Notes: a model not told the origin generated them from the letters alone. DNA of 5,889 nt from Gemmatimonadota bacterium (GCA_030598525.1 JAUVPT010000115.1:1-5889), one strand, 5' to 3'. Shown: positions 1 to 5,421, counted from the stretch's first letter. Numbers and translations are program-made.

Positions 1-84
1 AGCGCGCTTGACCATCGCGTCGGCGGCCTCGATCCCGACCGCGATGCTGCTGAAGTCGATCAGAGCCAGTGCCGGTTCGATCAT
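1..84 (-). CDS. BMC shell protein, probably PduT-like tandem type (BMC-T), 3' part missing
   Basis: This is the first 28 codons of a shell protein read leftwards off the window edge. The peptide starts MIEPALALIDFSSIAVGIEA and continues ADAMVKRA. That is the first beta strand and helix of a BMC (Pfam BMC) domain: a hydrophobic strand, then a helix with the E-A-A-D-A-M-V-K signature also present in the BMC-H protein of this operon. The F-S-S-I-A-V-G-I wording recalls the first domain of PduT-type tandem-domain trimers, some of which carry a 4Fe-4S cluster at the central pore. The cysteine that would bind such a cluster lies outside the window, so the subtype is an inference. The ATG is preceded by GAGG four bases upstream. 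The gene begins 40 bases after the aldehyde dehydrogenase stop and is probably the next cistron of the same operon. Confidence 0.8.
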   Translation of the reverse strand, partial: MIEPALALIDFSSIAVGIEAADAMVKRA

Positions 85-124
85 GCCGCCTCGGTTCGGT
101 TGTCCCAACTGTGAATCTTCATGG

Positions 125-1591
125 TCATACGATCCGGAAGGAATCCTTCAGCACGCACCGGCGGATGCGGCTGAAACTGATCGGGTTCGTGATGCCCTCT
201 CCAGTCGGGCTGGCGATCGTGAAAGAGCAGAAGCCCTCTCCGCCGTAGCCCAGACCGTCGTAGGAGACGCCATTCTTGACGAAGATGCTGCAGTCCATGA
301 CCCGCGCCATGCGGCTGAGATGGTCCAGGTGCTTGGAGTGCATGGTGGCCGTGTGCCGGAATCCGTGCTCAGCAGCCTTCGCCCGCTCGATGCCCTCGTA
401 AGCATCTCGAACCCGGGTGAGGGGGAGAATCGGCATCATCTGCTCCGAGAAGATGAGAGGATCATCCTGCTCCACCTCCGCCAGGACCAGCCTGCTTTCG
501 TCGCCGGCGTCAATCCCTATTTCTCGCAGTAGAACCGCGGCGTTCTTGCCAATGAACTTCTTGTTCATCGTCCCGTGCCGGCCCCGCTCGGGACGATCGG
601 TGAAGATGGAGCGCCGGAGGGCATCGAGTTGCCGGGCATCGATCTCGATGGCGCCATTCGCGCACATGGCTCGCTTCAGGTCGTCAGCGATCGAGGCGAC
701 GGCGAACACCTCTTTCTCGTCGGTACAGATGATGTTGTTGTCGAACGATGCGCCGCGCACGATGTCCCTGCCTGCCTGCGCGATGTCCGCCGTCTCGTCC
801 ACCACGACCGGTGGATTCCCGGGCCCGGCGCACACCGCACGTTTCCCGCTCGACATGGCGGCGCGCACGACGCCGATGCCGCCCGTCACCGTCAGCAGGT
901 TCACGCTCTTGTGGCCCATGAGCGCCCCGGCCGTGTCGATGGTGGGTTCGGCGACGGCGCACACGAGGTTGGGCGGCCCGCCCGCTTCGACGATGGCGTC
1001 GTTCAGGAGTTGAACCGCCCGGTTGGAGCAGGCCTTTGCACCGGGATGGGCGTTGAATACCACCGCGTTGCCCGCCGAGACCATCGAGATTGCGTTGCAC
1101 GTCACGGTGGATATCGGGTTGGTGCTCGGGATGATCGAGCCGATCACACCGTAGGGAGCGAACTCCACGACGGTGAGCCCCCCGTCGCCGCTCCAGGCTC
1201 CGGTATCGAGGAATTCCACCCCGGGCGCCTTGTTCGCGTTCAGGAGGACCTTCTCGATCTTGTCCTCGTAGCGCCCCATTCCCGTTTCCTGCCAGGCCTC
1301 GTAGGCCAGGGGTTGGGCATTCTCTCGCATCGTCCGACGCATGTGCGCGATCATCTGCTCCCGTACCGAGACCGGCAGTTCCTGCAGGTCCCGGTACGCC
1401 TTCCCGGCCGCTGCTACGGCACTTTCCACATCCGGAAACAGGTTGTCCCCATGTCTCGGAGTGGCGGCCGGACCGGGTTGCCGGGCTACGGCACGCCGCG
1501 GGGGCAGGGGACCGGCCCGCCCCGCGGGCTCCCGGTGCCCGAGCTCCGACATGACGCGGTCGATGACGGACTGAATCTTCGACTCCTCCAT
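125..1591 (-). CDS. CoA-acylating aldehyde dehydrogenase (PduP/EutE type), BMC cargo
   Basis: This 488-residue protein should oxidise a short aldehyde, here probably acetaldehyde from the aldolase, to the acyl-CoA using NAD+ and CoA inside the microcompartment. Residues 1-18 (MEESKIQSVIDRVMSELG) form an amphipathic helix of the encapsulation-peptide type. Residues 19-48 are a Pro/Arg/Ala-rich linker. The aldehyde dehydrogenase fold begins near residue 52. Visible family marks are the nucleotide-binding stretch around 145-159 (APYGVIGSIIPSTNP), TGGIGVV near 236-242, the catalytic cysteine C289 in FDNNIICTDEKEVF, and a C-terminal GGEGF...PTGEG...RRCVL segment typical of PduP/EutE. Length fits the family. 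I chose the ATG at 1591 because it lies two bases after the BMC-P stop and begins the targeting helix. An upstream in-frame start at 1675 would add 28 Arg/Gly-rich residues lying wholly inside the BMC-P gene. The ribosome site is weak, so coupling to the upstream gene is likely. Whether it is closer to PduP or EutE cannot be settled here. Confidence 0.95.
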   Translation of the reverse strand: MEESKIQSVIDRVMSELGHREPAGRAGPLPPRRAVARQPGPAATPRHGDNLFPDVESAVAAAGKAYRDLQELPVSVREQMIAHMRRTMRENAQPLAYEAWQETGMGRYEDKIEKVLLNANKAPGVEFLDTGAWSGDGGLTVVEFAPYGVIGSIIPSTNPISTVTCNAISMVSAGNAVVFNAHPGAKACSNRAVQLLNDAIVEAGGPPNLVCAVAEPTIDTAGALMGHKSVNLLTVTGGIGVVRAAMSSGKRAVCAGPGNPPVVVDETADIAQAGRDIVRGASFDNNIICTDEKEVFAVASIADDLKRAMCANGAIEIDARQLDALRRSIFTDRPERGRHGTMNKKFIGKNAAVLLREIGIDAGDESRLVLAEVEQDDPLIFSEQMMPILPLTRVRDAYEGIERAKAAEHGFRHTATMHSKHLDHLSRMARVMDCSIFVKNGVSYDGLGYGGEGFCSFTIASPTGEGITNPISFSRIRRCVLKDSFRIV

Positions 1592-1593
1592 GA

Positions 1594-1893
1594 TCAGCCG
1601 TCCCGCGACTTGTCGTAGGTGACCTCTCCGTCGACCGCGAGCAAGTCCACGATCGCCATGATCACCGCGTCGCACGGGCGTTTGTCCGTCACGGCGGTCT
1701 GCCGCGCCGAGCTTCCGGTCGCGAACAGCACGACCTCGCCGAGGCCGGCGCCCACCGCATCAGCCGCTACCCTATAGCCCGATGTCTCTCCGGCCTCGAT
1801 GTCCAGCTGCCTCAGGACGAGGAACTTCAGACCCTCCAGGGAAGGCTCCTTGTTCGTCGAGACCAGCGTACCGACGACTCTACCTAACAGCAT
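1594..1893 (-). CDS. BMC pentameric vertex protein (EutN/CcmL family, BMC-P)
   Basis: This 99-residue protein matches the EutN/CcmL family in length and pattern. It starts MLLGRVVGTLVSTNKEPSLE, followed by G-L-K-F-L-V-L-R-Q, a middle G-A-G-x-G-E-V-V-L-F-A-T-G-S-S-A-R segment, and the closing C-D-A-V-I-M-A-I-V-D stretch. In this family the protein is a single OB-like beta-barrel domain that forms pentamers capping the vertices of the icosahedral shell; only a few copies are needed per particle. GGAG and AGGA sequences lie just upstream of the ATG. The gene is preceded by a 112-base gap carrying an operator-like palindrome, and its stop lies two bases before the aldehyde dehydrogenase start, so those two genes are probably co-translated. 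Function follows from family membership and context. Confidence 0.95.
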   Translation of the reverse strand: MLLGRVVGTLVSTNKEPSLEGLKFLVLRQLDIEAGETSGYRVAADAVGAGLGEVVLFATGSSARQTAVTDKRPCDAVIMAIVDLLAVDGEVTYDKSRDG

Positions 1894-1923
1894 GTCCTGC
1901 TCCGTTGCTGTGAGTGACGTGAA

Positions 1924-1941
1924 GTTGAACGATCACTCAAC
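1924..1941. promoter_or_regulatory. Candidate TetR operator inside the operon (site A)
   Basis: GTTGAACGATCACTCAAC is an inverted repeat with perfect 5-base arms (GTTGA/TCAAC) around 8 bases. It lies in the 112-base gap between the BMC-H stop and the BMC-P start, 31 bases upstream of the BMC-P ATG. The same TTGA-N8-TCAA architecture occurs over the tetR promoter and twice more in the divergent intergenic region. I infer binding by the local TetR protein, possibly controlling an internal promoter for the BMC-P, aldehyde dehydrogenase and second shell genes. No convincing -35/-10 pair is visible on the minus strand here, so a roadblock or a chance palindrome remains possible. Confidence 0.5.
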
Positions 1942-2005
1942 TCTGATCGACTCCGGCCCTGTCCACGGACGGACCGGAGGCTTCAGGGGCCCTCGGAGCC
2001 GGGTG

Positions 2006-2329
2006 CTACCGCTTCGCGGTCTTGGACCCGGCACTCGCACGACCGAGAGGCAGCGCCACGTCCACGTTCGCGTGCGGACGCGGGATGACGTGGATCGCCA
2101 CGAGCTCGCCGATCTTCTCGGCGCCGCGCGCTCCGGCTTCCACCGCTGCCTTCACGGCAGCTACGTCACCTCGCACGACGGCCGTGACGTAACCTCCGCC
2201 GGTCTTCTCGTAGGAGACCAGTTCCACCCTGGCCGCCTTGACCATCGCGTCGGCCGCCTCGACCATCGCCGGGTAGCTGCGGCACTCGATCATTCCGAGT
2301 GCGTCGACCGCGCCATACTCTTCAGCCAT
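2006..2329 (-). CDS. BMC hexameric shell protein (BMC-H, PduA/CcmK-like)
   Basis: This 107-residue, single-domain shell protein should form the hexameric tiles of the shell facets and be its most abundant component. The N-terminal strand G-A-V-D-A-L-G-M-I-E-C is followed by the helix with V-E-A-A-D-A-M-V-K-A-A. The central pore loop is K42-T-G-G-G46, followed by Y-V-T-A-V-V-R-G-D-V and the helix A-A-V-K-A-A-V-E-A-G. The domain closes with H-V-I-P-R-P-H at 80-86, a hallmark of this family. The last 20 or so residues (A-S-A-G-S-K-T-A-K-R end) are a short basic tail. Length is typical. The start is fixed by an excellent AGGAGG sequence five bases upstream, the strongest ribosome site in the operon, which fits the need for many copies. 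It follows the BMC-T gene after 53 bases. Confidence 0.96.
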   Translation of the reverse strand: MAEEYGAVDALGMIECRSYPAMVEAADAMVKAARVELVSYEKTGGGYVTAVVRGDVAAVKAAVEAGARGAEKIGELVAIHVIPRPHANVDVALPLGRASAGSKTAKR

Positions 2330-2334
2330 TCTCT

Positions 2335-2340
2335 CCTCCT
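2335..2340 (-). promoter_or_regulatory. Strong Shine-Dalgarno site of the BMC-H gene
   Basis: On the minus strand this reads AGGAGG, five bases before the BMC-H ATG. It is a perfect match to the anti-Shine-Dalgarno core, stronger than the sites of the neighbouring minus-strand genes, consistent with high expression of the facet protein. Confidence 0.8.
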
Positions 2341-2349
2341 GGTGAATCC

Positions 2350-2368
2350 GGGAGCGCCGCCGCGCCCC
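2350..2368 (-). other. Possible RNA hairpin in the BMC-T to BMC-H gap
   Basis: The arms gggagcgc and gcgcccc (plus-strand reading) can form a 7-bp GC stem with one bulged base and a four-base loop. No T-tract follows, so it is not a standard terminator. It lies just upstream of the BMC-H ribosome site and could act as an mRNA-processing or stabilising element that raises BMC-H output. In GC-rich DNA such a small stem could also be chance. Confidence 0.3.
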
Positions 2369-2382
2369 TCAGGGAAACCTCG

Positions 2383-3021
2383 TCAGTCCCGTCGCCCGGT
2401 GGCCGCCTCGCGGCCGCTGACACCTTCAATCGCGGCCACCGCCGCGCCATATCCCGCCATGATGTCCTGCTCCTCGCCGCCCAGGTACACCCGCCCGAAG
2501 CTACCGAACGCCCGGACGTCGAGGATGTTGATGTGCGCCGCCTTTTCGGCCTCGTTGGCCGCCAGGGCCGCGTATCCCGCCGGCTCGACTTCGAGTACGT
2601 ACAGCGTCTGACCGGCGAGCAGCATGTGGCCGAATCGCATCCGGTTCACCAGCTGCACCTGGTGAGCGTCGATGTGCCGGATGATCTGGCTGGAAATCAC
2701 ACGCGGTTTGATCCGATCCGACTCCTGGACCTCGAGCGCCTCGAGGATCGCGGCTCCGGCCGCCCGGACTTCTGACTGCTCCGAGTGGTGCACCTCCAGG
2801 AGTCCGAACAGGCGCTCGACGATCTGCATTCCGGGCCGCACGCTTGTCGCCTTCAGGGCGATGTCGGTGATGCGGTTGATCTCGATTCCAGGCGAGATCT
2901 CGATCCACAGCGAGGCGTCCCCGGGGAGGGGAAGGAACCCGCGGGCCACGGTGCCGAGATAGGCTGCGTGCTGCGGCTGCAGGTTATCCAGGAAGCAGTA
3001 CGTTCGAAGATCGACGGACAT
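2383..3021 (-). CDS. Double-disk tandem-domain shell protein (BMC-T, CsoS1D-like stacked trimer)
   Basis: This 212-residue protein contains two fused BMC domains. It opens MSVDLRTYCFLDNLQPQHAA and continues with the R-G-F-L-P-L-P-G segment. From memory this closely resembles the stacked-trimer shell protein of the Haliangium ochraceum microcompartment, known structurally to form two face-to-face trimers with a gated central pore. The first domain includes residues 36-100 (A-S-L-W-I-E-I-S-P-G-I-E-I-N-R and V-E-R-L-F-G-L-L-E-V-H-H). The E69-R70 pair sits where this class has its conserved pore-gating Glu-Arg. The second domain runs from about residue 105 to 203, with V-E-P-A-G-Y-A-A-L-A-A-N-E-A-E-K-A and G-S-F-G-R-V-Y-L-G-G. 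A short polar tail ends in G-R-R-D. GAGG overlaps the DeoC stop codon, six to seven bases before the ATG. A large gated pore would suit entry of sugar phosphates or cofactors, which is inference. Confidence 0.93.
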   Translation of the reverse strand: MSVDLRTYCFLDNLQPQHAAYLGTVARGFLPLPGDASLWIEISPGIEINRITDIALKATSVRPGMQIVERLFGLLEVHHSEQSEVRAAGAAILEALEVQESDRIKPRVISSQIIRHIDAHQVQLVNRMRFGHMLLAGQTLYVLEVEPAGYAALAANEAEKAAHINILDVRAFGSFGRVYLGGEEQDIMAGYGAAVAAIEGVSGREAATGRRD

Positions 3022-3030
3022 GTCTCTACC

Positions 3031-3885
3031 TCACGAGTCGGCTTCTTGAGCGATCTTTACACTCGCGCTCGCGCCGATACGGCTGGCGCCCGCGGCGATC
3101 ATTTTCTTGACATCCGCATAGGTTCGGATGCCTCCCGACGCCTTCACTCCCATTCCGCTTCCCACCACGCGTCGCATCAAGGCCACGTCTTCCGCGGTCG
3201 CGCCGCCCGGCCCGAATCCGGTGGACGTCTTCACGAAGTCCGCGCCGGCGACCTTGGCCAGCTGGCAGGCGGCGACCTTTTCCTCGTCAGTCAGAAGGGC
3301 GGCCTCGATGATGACCTTGAGGATCGCCCCCCCGGCGTGCACGGCTCGGGCGACCGCCGCGATGTCCTGCTCGACGAGCTCGTAGTCCCGTGACTTGAGC
3401 CCTCCCACGTTGATCACCATGTCGACTTCCGTGGCGCCATCGCGCAGAGCTTTCTGGGCTTCGAACGCCTTGCTCTCGGTCGAGGTGGCCCCCAGAGGGA
3501 ATCCGATTACGGTGCACACCAGGACGTCCGTGTCCTTCAGGAGGTCCGCACAGAGCTTCACGTAGGATGGGTTCACGCACACCGAAGCGAACGTGTGTTT
3601 CTTCGCCTCGTAGCACAGTTGCGCGACCTGGTCCTGCGTTGCGTCGGGCTTCAGGAGAGTGTGGTCGATCATGTGACTCACGCGGCCGTCGGTGGGGGCG
3701 ATCCCGAGCGTGCTCGCGAGCCTGTCCGCACCGGCGTTGACGAACGGCTGCACCCGATCGAAGTAGTTGCCCGCCGACAGGTCCTGCGCCGAGAGATAGC
3801 CCTCCTGCTCCCGCTGAACCAGTATCATGACCTGGTGTGTGACCTGCTCGATGATCCGTTCGAGCGTCTTCTCGTCGAGCTTCAT
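3031..3885 (-). CDS. deoC: Deoxyribose-phosphate aldolase with N-terminal targeting extension, BMC cargo
   Basis: This 284-residue class I aldolase should cleave 2-deoxy-D-ribose 5-phosphate into D-glyceraldehyde 3-phosphate and acetaldehyde. The aldolase barrel starts at about residue 69 (H-M-I-D-H-T-L-L-K-P). Visible catalytic marks are the Schiff-base lysine K219 in FVKTSTGFGPGGAT, the second lysine K248 in GVKASGGIRT and the aspartate D155 in EVDMVINVGG, equivalent to Lys167, Lys201 and Asp102 of the E. coli enzyme. The extra 65 or so N-terminal residues begin MKLDEKTLERIIEQVTHQVM, an amphipathic helix of the encapsulation-peptide type, then a linker; E. coli DeoC lacks this. I chose the ATG at 3885 because AAGGG lies six bases upstream. 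An ATG at 3891 overlaps the RpiB-like stop as ATGA and would add two residues. In this operon its acetaldehyde product would feed the aldehyde dehydrogenase. A different 2-deoxy sugar phosphate substrate cannot be excluded. Confidence 0.95.
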   Translation of the reverse strand: MKLDEKTLERIIEQVTHQVMILVQREQEGYLSAQDLSAGNYFDRVQPFVNAGADRLASTLGIAPTDGRVSHMIDHTLLKPDATQDQVAQLCYEAKKHTFASVCVNPSYVKLCADLLKDTDVLVCTVIGFPLGATSTESKAFEAQKALRDGATEVDMVINVGGLKSRDYELVEQDIAAVARAVHAGGAILKVIIEAALLTDEEKVAACQLAKVAGADFVKTSTGFGPGGATAEDVALMRRVVGSGMGVKASGGIRTYADVKKMIAAGASRIGASASVKIAQEADS

Positions 3886-3887
3886 AC

Positions 3888-4610
3888 TCATCCCTTCAGG
3901 TACCTGCGCTCGATGTCCATGATCTTGCCCACGCGCCTCGCATGTCGTCCCGCACCGTGCGGTGTGTCGAGCCACGTGTCGACGATGCGGCGGGCAAGCG
4001 CGCCGCCGATCAGGCCCGCGCCGAGAGTGAGGACGTTGGCGGCATTGTGCTCACGACTGTTCACGGCCGTGGCCTCGTCGTAGCACATGGCCGCGCGTAT
4101 TCCGGGGACCTTGTTCGCGGCCATACACGACCCGATCCCGGCGCCGTCCACGATGATGGCCGCCTCGGCTTGTCCCTGGGCGACCAGTCGAGCGGCGGCC
4201 AGCGCCAGGTCGGGGTAGTCGACGGCCTCCTTGCCGTGCGTGCCGCAGTCGATCACCGAAAAACCGCGGTCCCGGAGATGGCTGGCCAGGGCCTCTTTCA
4301 TCTCGAAGCCACCATGGTCGGCTGCGAGCGCCACCGTGTGAGCCCTGTCCCCGGAGCTGGAGTTGGCAGCGGTCGGCGTCTCTTCTCCCCTGACTACGGT
4401 GACTCTGCGCTCGAGCGCCAGTTGCCGCGCGAGAGGCGTCACGATTGCCTCCGGAGCGATGTGCATGGCGCTTCCGGGAGTCAGAGTCTCGATGTCCTTC
4501 TGCGTGACCAGGCGCGTGTCACCCGTCAACCGGGCATCCGCGGACGCCCGCACAGTGCGGAGCACGACTCGGCGAACCATCTCCCGGACCGTCCGCTCGT
4601 CGATCACCAT
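3888..4610 (-). CDS. RpiB/LacAB-family sugar-phosphate isomerase with BMC-type N-terminal extension
   Basis: This 240-residue protein has an RpiB/LacAB isomerase domain from residue 91 onward, normally about 150 residues long. Family marks are A-A-D98-H99-G-G-F, V-D131-Y-P-D-L-A, A-A-N-K-V-P-G-I-R-A-A at 164-174, R-E-H188-N-A-A-N-V-L and the phosphate-binding G-R222-H-A-R-R226-V. The expected reaction is ribose 5-phosphate to ribulose 5-phosphate or a similar aldose-ketose step. The loop that reads ICGTG in E. coli RpiB, with catalytic Cys66, reads V-D155-G-A-G here, so mechanism or substrate may differ. Residues 1-20 (MVIDERTVREMVRRVVLRTV) look like an encapsulation helix. Residues 33-74, including AIVTPLARQLALERRV, resemble to my recollection a small module found in other BMC-associated proteins. 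The ATG at 4610 overlaps the tetR end by seven bases, with GGAGG two bases upstream. A GTG at 4607, in a GTGA overlap with GGAGG five bases upstream, is an equally good start. Confidence 0.88.
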   Translation of the reverse strand: MVIDERTVREMVRRVVLRTVRASADARLTGDTRLVTQKDIETLTPGSAMHIAPEAIVTPLARQLALERRVTVVRGEETPTAANSSSGDRAHTVALAADHGGFEMKEALASHLRDRGFSVIDCGTHGKEAVDYPDLALAAARLVAQGQAEAAIIVDGAGIGSCMAANKVPGIRAAMCYDEATAVNSREHNAANVLTLGAGLIGGALARRIVDTWLDTPHGAGRHARRVGKIMDIERRYLKG

Positions 4611-5368
4611 GCCCTCCACCACGCGTCGTCGTCTCCGCCCAGCACGTCTCCAGTGGCGGAATCCACGGTCCCAGGTGCCGTACCTGCCGAGGCCGCCGCG
4701 CCACTCGGGACTGCCTGCTTCCGCCGAGCGGAACCAGCCACGGGCGCCCGCCGGCTCGCCGGGCGGAACGTGTCGCTCACTCCGGCCTGGGTCGCGAGGA
4801 GATTCACGAGCAGGCGAAGCTGCGACACGGAGTCATCGAACGGGGCGATCGAAGTCGCGACGCGGGCCTGCATGACCCCTCCCTGCAGGACCGAAAGAAC
4901 ATGCGCTGCCAGTGCATGCCGGTCGGTCCGGGAGGGCAACCGCTCTCCCGCCGCCTCCAGCCAGGTCTCCACCCTGTCCGTCCAGGATTCGAAGTATGCG
5001 TCAACCAGGTGGCGGGCTTCCGGAAACCGGCCTGCGATCTCGAGGGAAAGGTCTCCCACCGGGCAGCCCCGCGAAAAGTCGGACACCAGCAGGCGTCCCC
5101 GATACAACTCCAGGAGTGCGAACACCTTCTCGATCGGATCGTCCGCGGCCCGGTCGGCTGCCGCCAGTAGCGCGGGCTCCAGCACCTCGACGTACTTCTC
5201 CAGTACGGCGACGAGCAGGGCCTCCTTGCTGGGGAAGAAGTGATACAGGCTGCCGCTGTTCACGTCTGCTTCGCGCAGAATGGCAGCGACGGCCGTGCCC
5301 TCGAAACCCAGGGCTTCGAAAAGGCGTGCCGCGACGCTGAGAATCCGATTCCTCGTGTCACTGGCCAT
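4604..5368 (-). CDS. TetR/AcrR-family transcriptional regulator with long C-terminal tail
   Basis: This 254-residue regulator begins with a standard TetR DNA-binding domain at residues 5-55: R-N-R-I-L-S-V-A-A-R-L-F, then G-F-E-G-T-A-V-A-A-I, and the recognition helix region VNSGSLYHFFPSKEALL. The ligand-binding half (about 60-195) contains S-R-G-C-P-V-G-D-L-S-L-E, a pattern seen in several TetR subgroups. Residues 200-254 are Ala/Gly/Ser/Pro-rich and end in DDDAWWRAW; typical members stop near 190-200, so this tail is an unusual addition. The gene heads the BMC operon, its last bases overlap the RpiB-like start, and an operator-like palindrome lies only four bases upstream of its ATG. It is therefore probably an autorepressor that also controls the shell and enzyme genes. 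The inducer is unknown; a pathway sugar phosphate or aldehyde is a guess. No Shine-Dalgarno site precedes the ATG. Confidence 0.93.
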   Translation of the reverse strand: MASDTRNRILSVAARLFEALGFEGTAVAAILREADVNSGSLYHFFPSKEALLVAVLEKYVEVLEPALLAAADRAADDPIEKVFALLELYRGRLLVSDFSRGCPVGDLSLEIAGRFPEARHLVDAYFESWTDRVETWLEAAGERLPSRTDRHALAAHVLSVLQGGVMQARVATSIAPFDDSVSQLRLLVNLLATQAGVSDTFRPASRRAPVAGSARRKQAVPSGAAASAGTAPGTVDSATGDVLGGDDDAWWRAW

Positions 5369-5371
5369 GAT

Positions 5372-5389
5372 GTTGACTAAACATTCAAT
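5372..5389. promoter_or_regulatory. Candidate TetR operator over the tetR promoter (site B)
   Basis: GTTGACTAAACATTCAAT is an inverted repeat with TTGA/TCAA arms and an 8-base centre, four bases upstream of the tetR ATG. It occupies the space where the -10 element of the tetR promoter should lie, so a bound repressor would block transcription of tetR and the BMC operon. It shares arm sequence and spacing with the sites at 1924, 5470 and 5552. Confidence 0.65.
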
Positions 5390-5409
5390 GAAAACGGGGG
5401 TCCTGTCAA
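5381..5409 (-). promoter_or_regulatory. Probable tetR/BMC operon promoter
   Basis: On the minus strand a perfect -35 hexamer TTGACA (5409-5404) is followed after 15 bases by TTGAAT (4 of 6 to the -10 consensus) or after 17 bases by the poorer GAATGT. Either choice puts the transcription start about 5-8 bases before the tetR ATG, giving a nearly leaderless mRNA. That agrees with the missing Shine-Dalgarno site. The -10 region lies within operator site B. Confidence 0.55.
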
Positions 5410-5421
5410 GGTCTCTGGAGA

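Noticed and set aside
575..1618. Long plus-strand open frame of 347 codons
   Set aside because: It lies antisense to the dehydrogenase, whose protein sequence is unmistakable. Its translation is His/Arg/Gly-rich with no family pattern, as expected for a shadow frame in GC-rich DNA.
1592..1675. 28-residue N-terminal extension of the aldehyde dehydrogenase
   Set aside because: It lies wholly within the BMC-P gene, is Arg/Gly-rich and precedes a clear encapsulation helix that starts at the ATG at 1591.
1974..2002. Imperfect GC hairpin after BMC-H as a terminator
   Set aside because: The pairing (CCGG/CCGG ends, GGCT/AGCC inside) is interrupted and no T-tract follows on the minus strand, so an intrinsic terminator is not supported.
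3031..4610. Assignment to the Planctomycetes/Verrucomicrobia fucose-rhamnose BMC type or a Pdu/Eut type
   Set aside because: The locus has a class I DeoC aldolase and an RpiB-like protein, with no class II fuculose-type aldolase, diol dehydratase or ethanolamine lyase in the window.
4611..4622. GTG start at 4622 for the RpiB-like gene
   Set aside because: It would add four residues and has no ribosome site at suitable distance, whereas GGAGG lies just before the ATG at 4610 and GTG at 4607.
3942..5243. Plus-strand open frame of 433 codons
   Set aside because: It runs antisense across both the RpiB-like and tetR genes, is low-complexity Arg/Ser/Ala-rich at its end, and has no recognisable domain.
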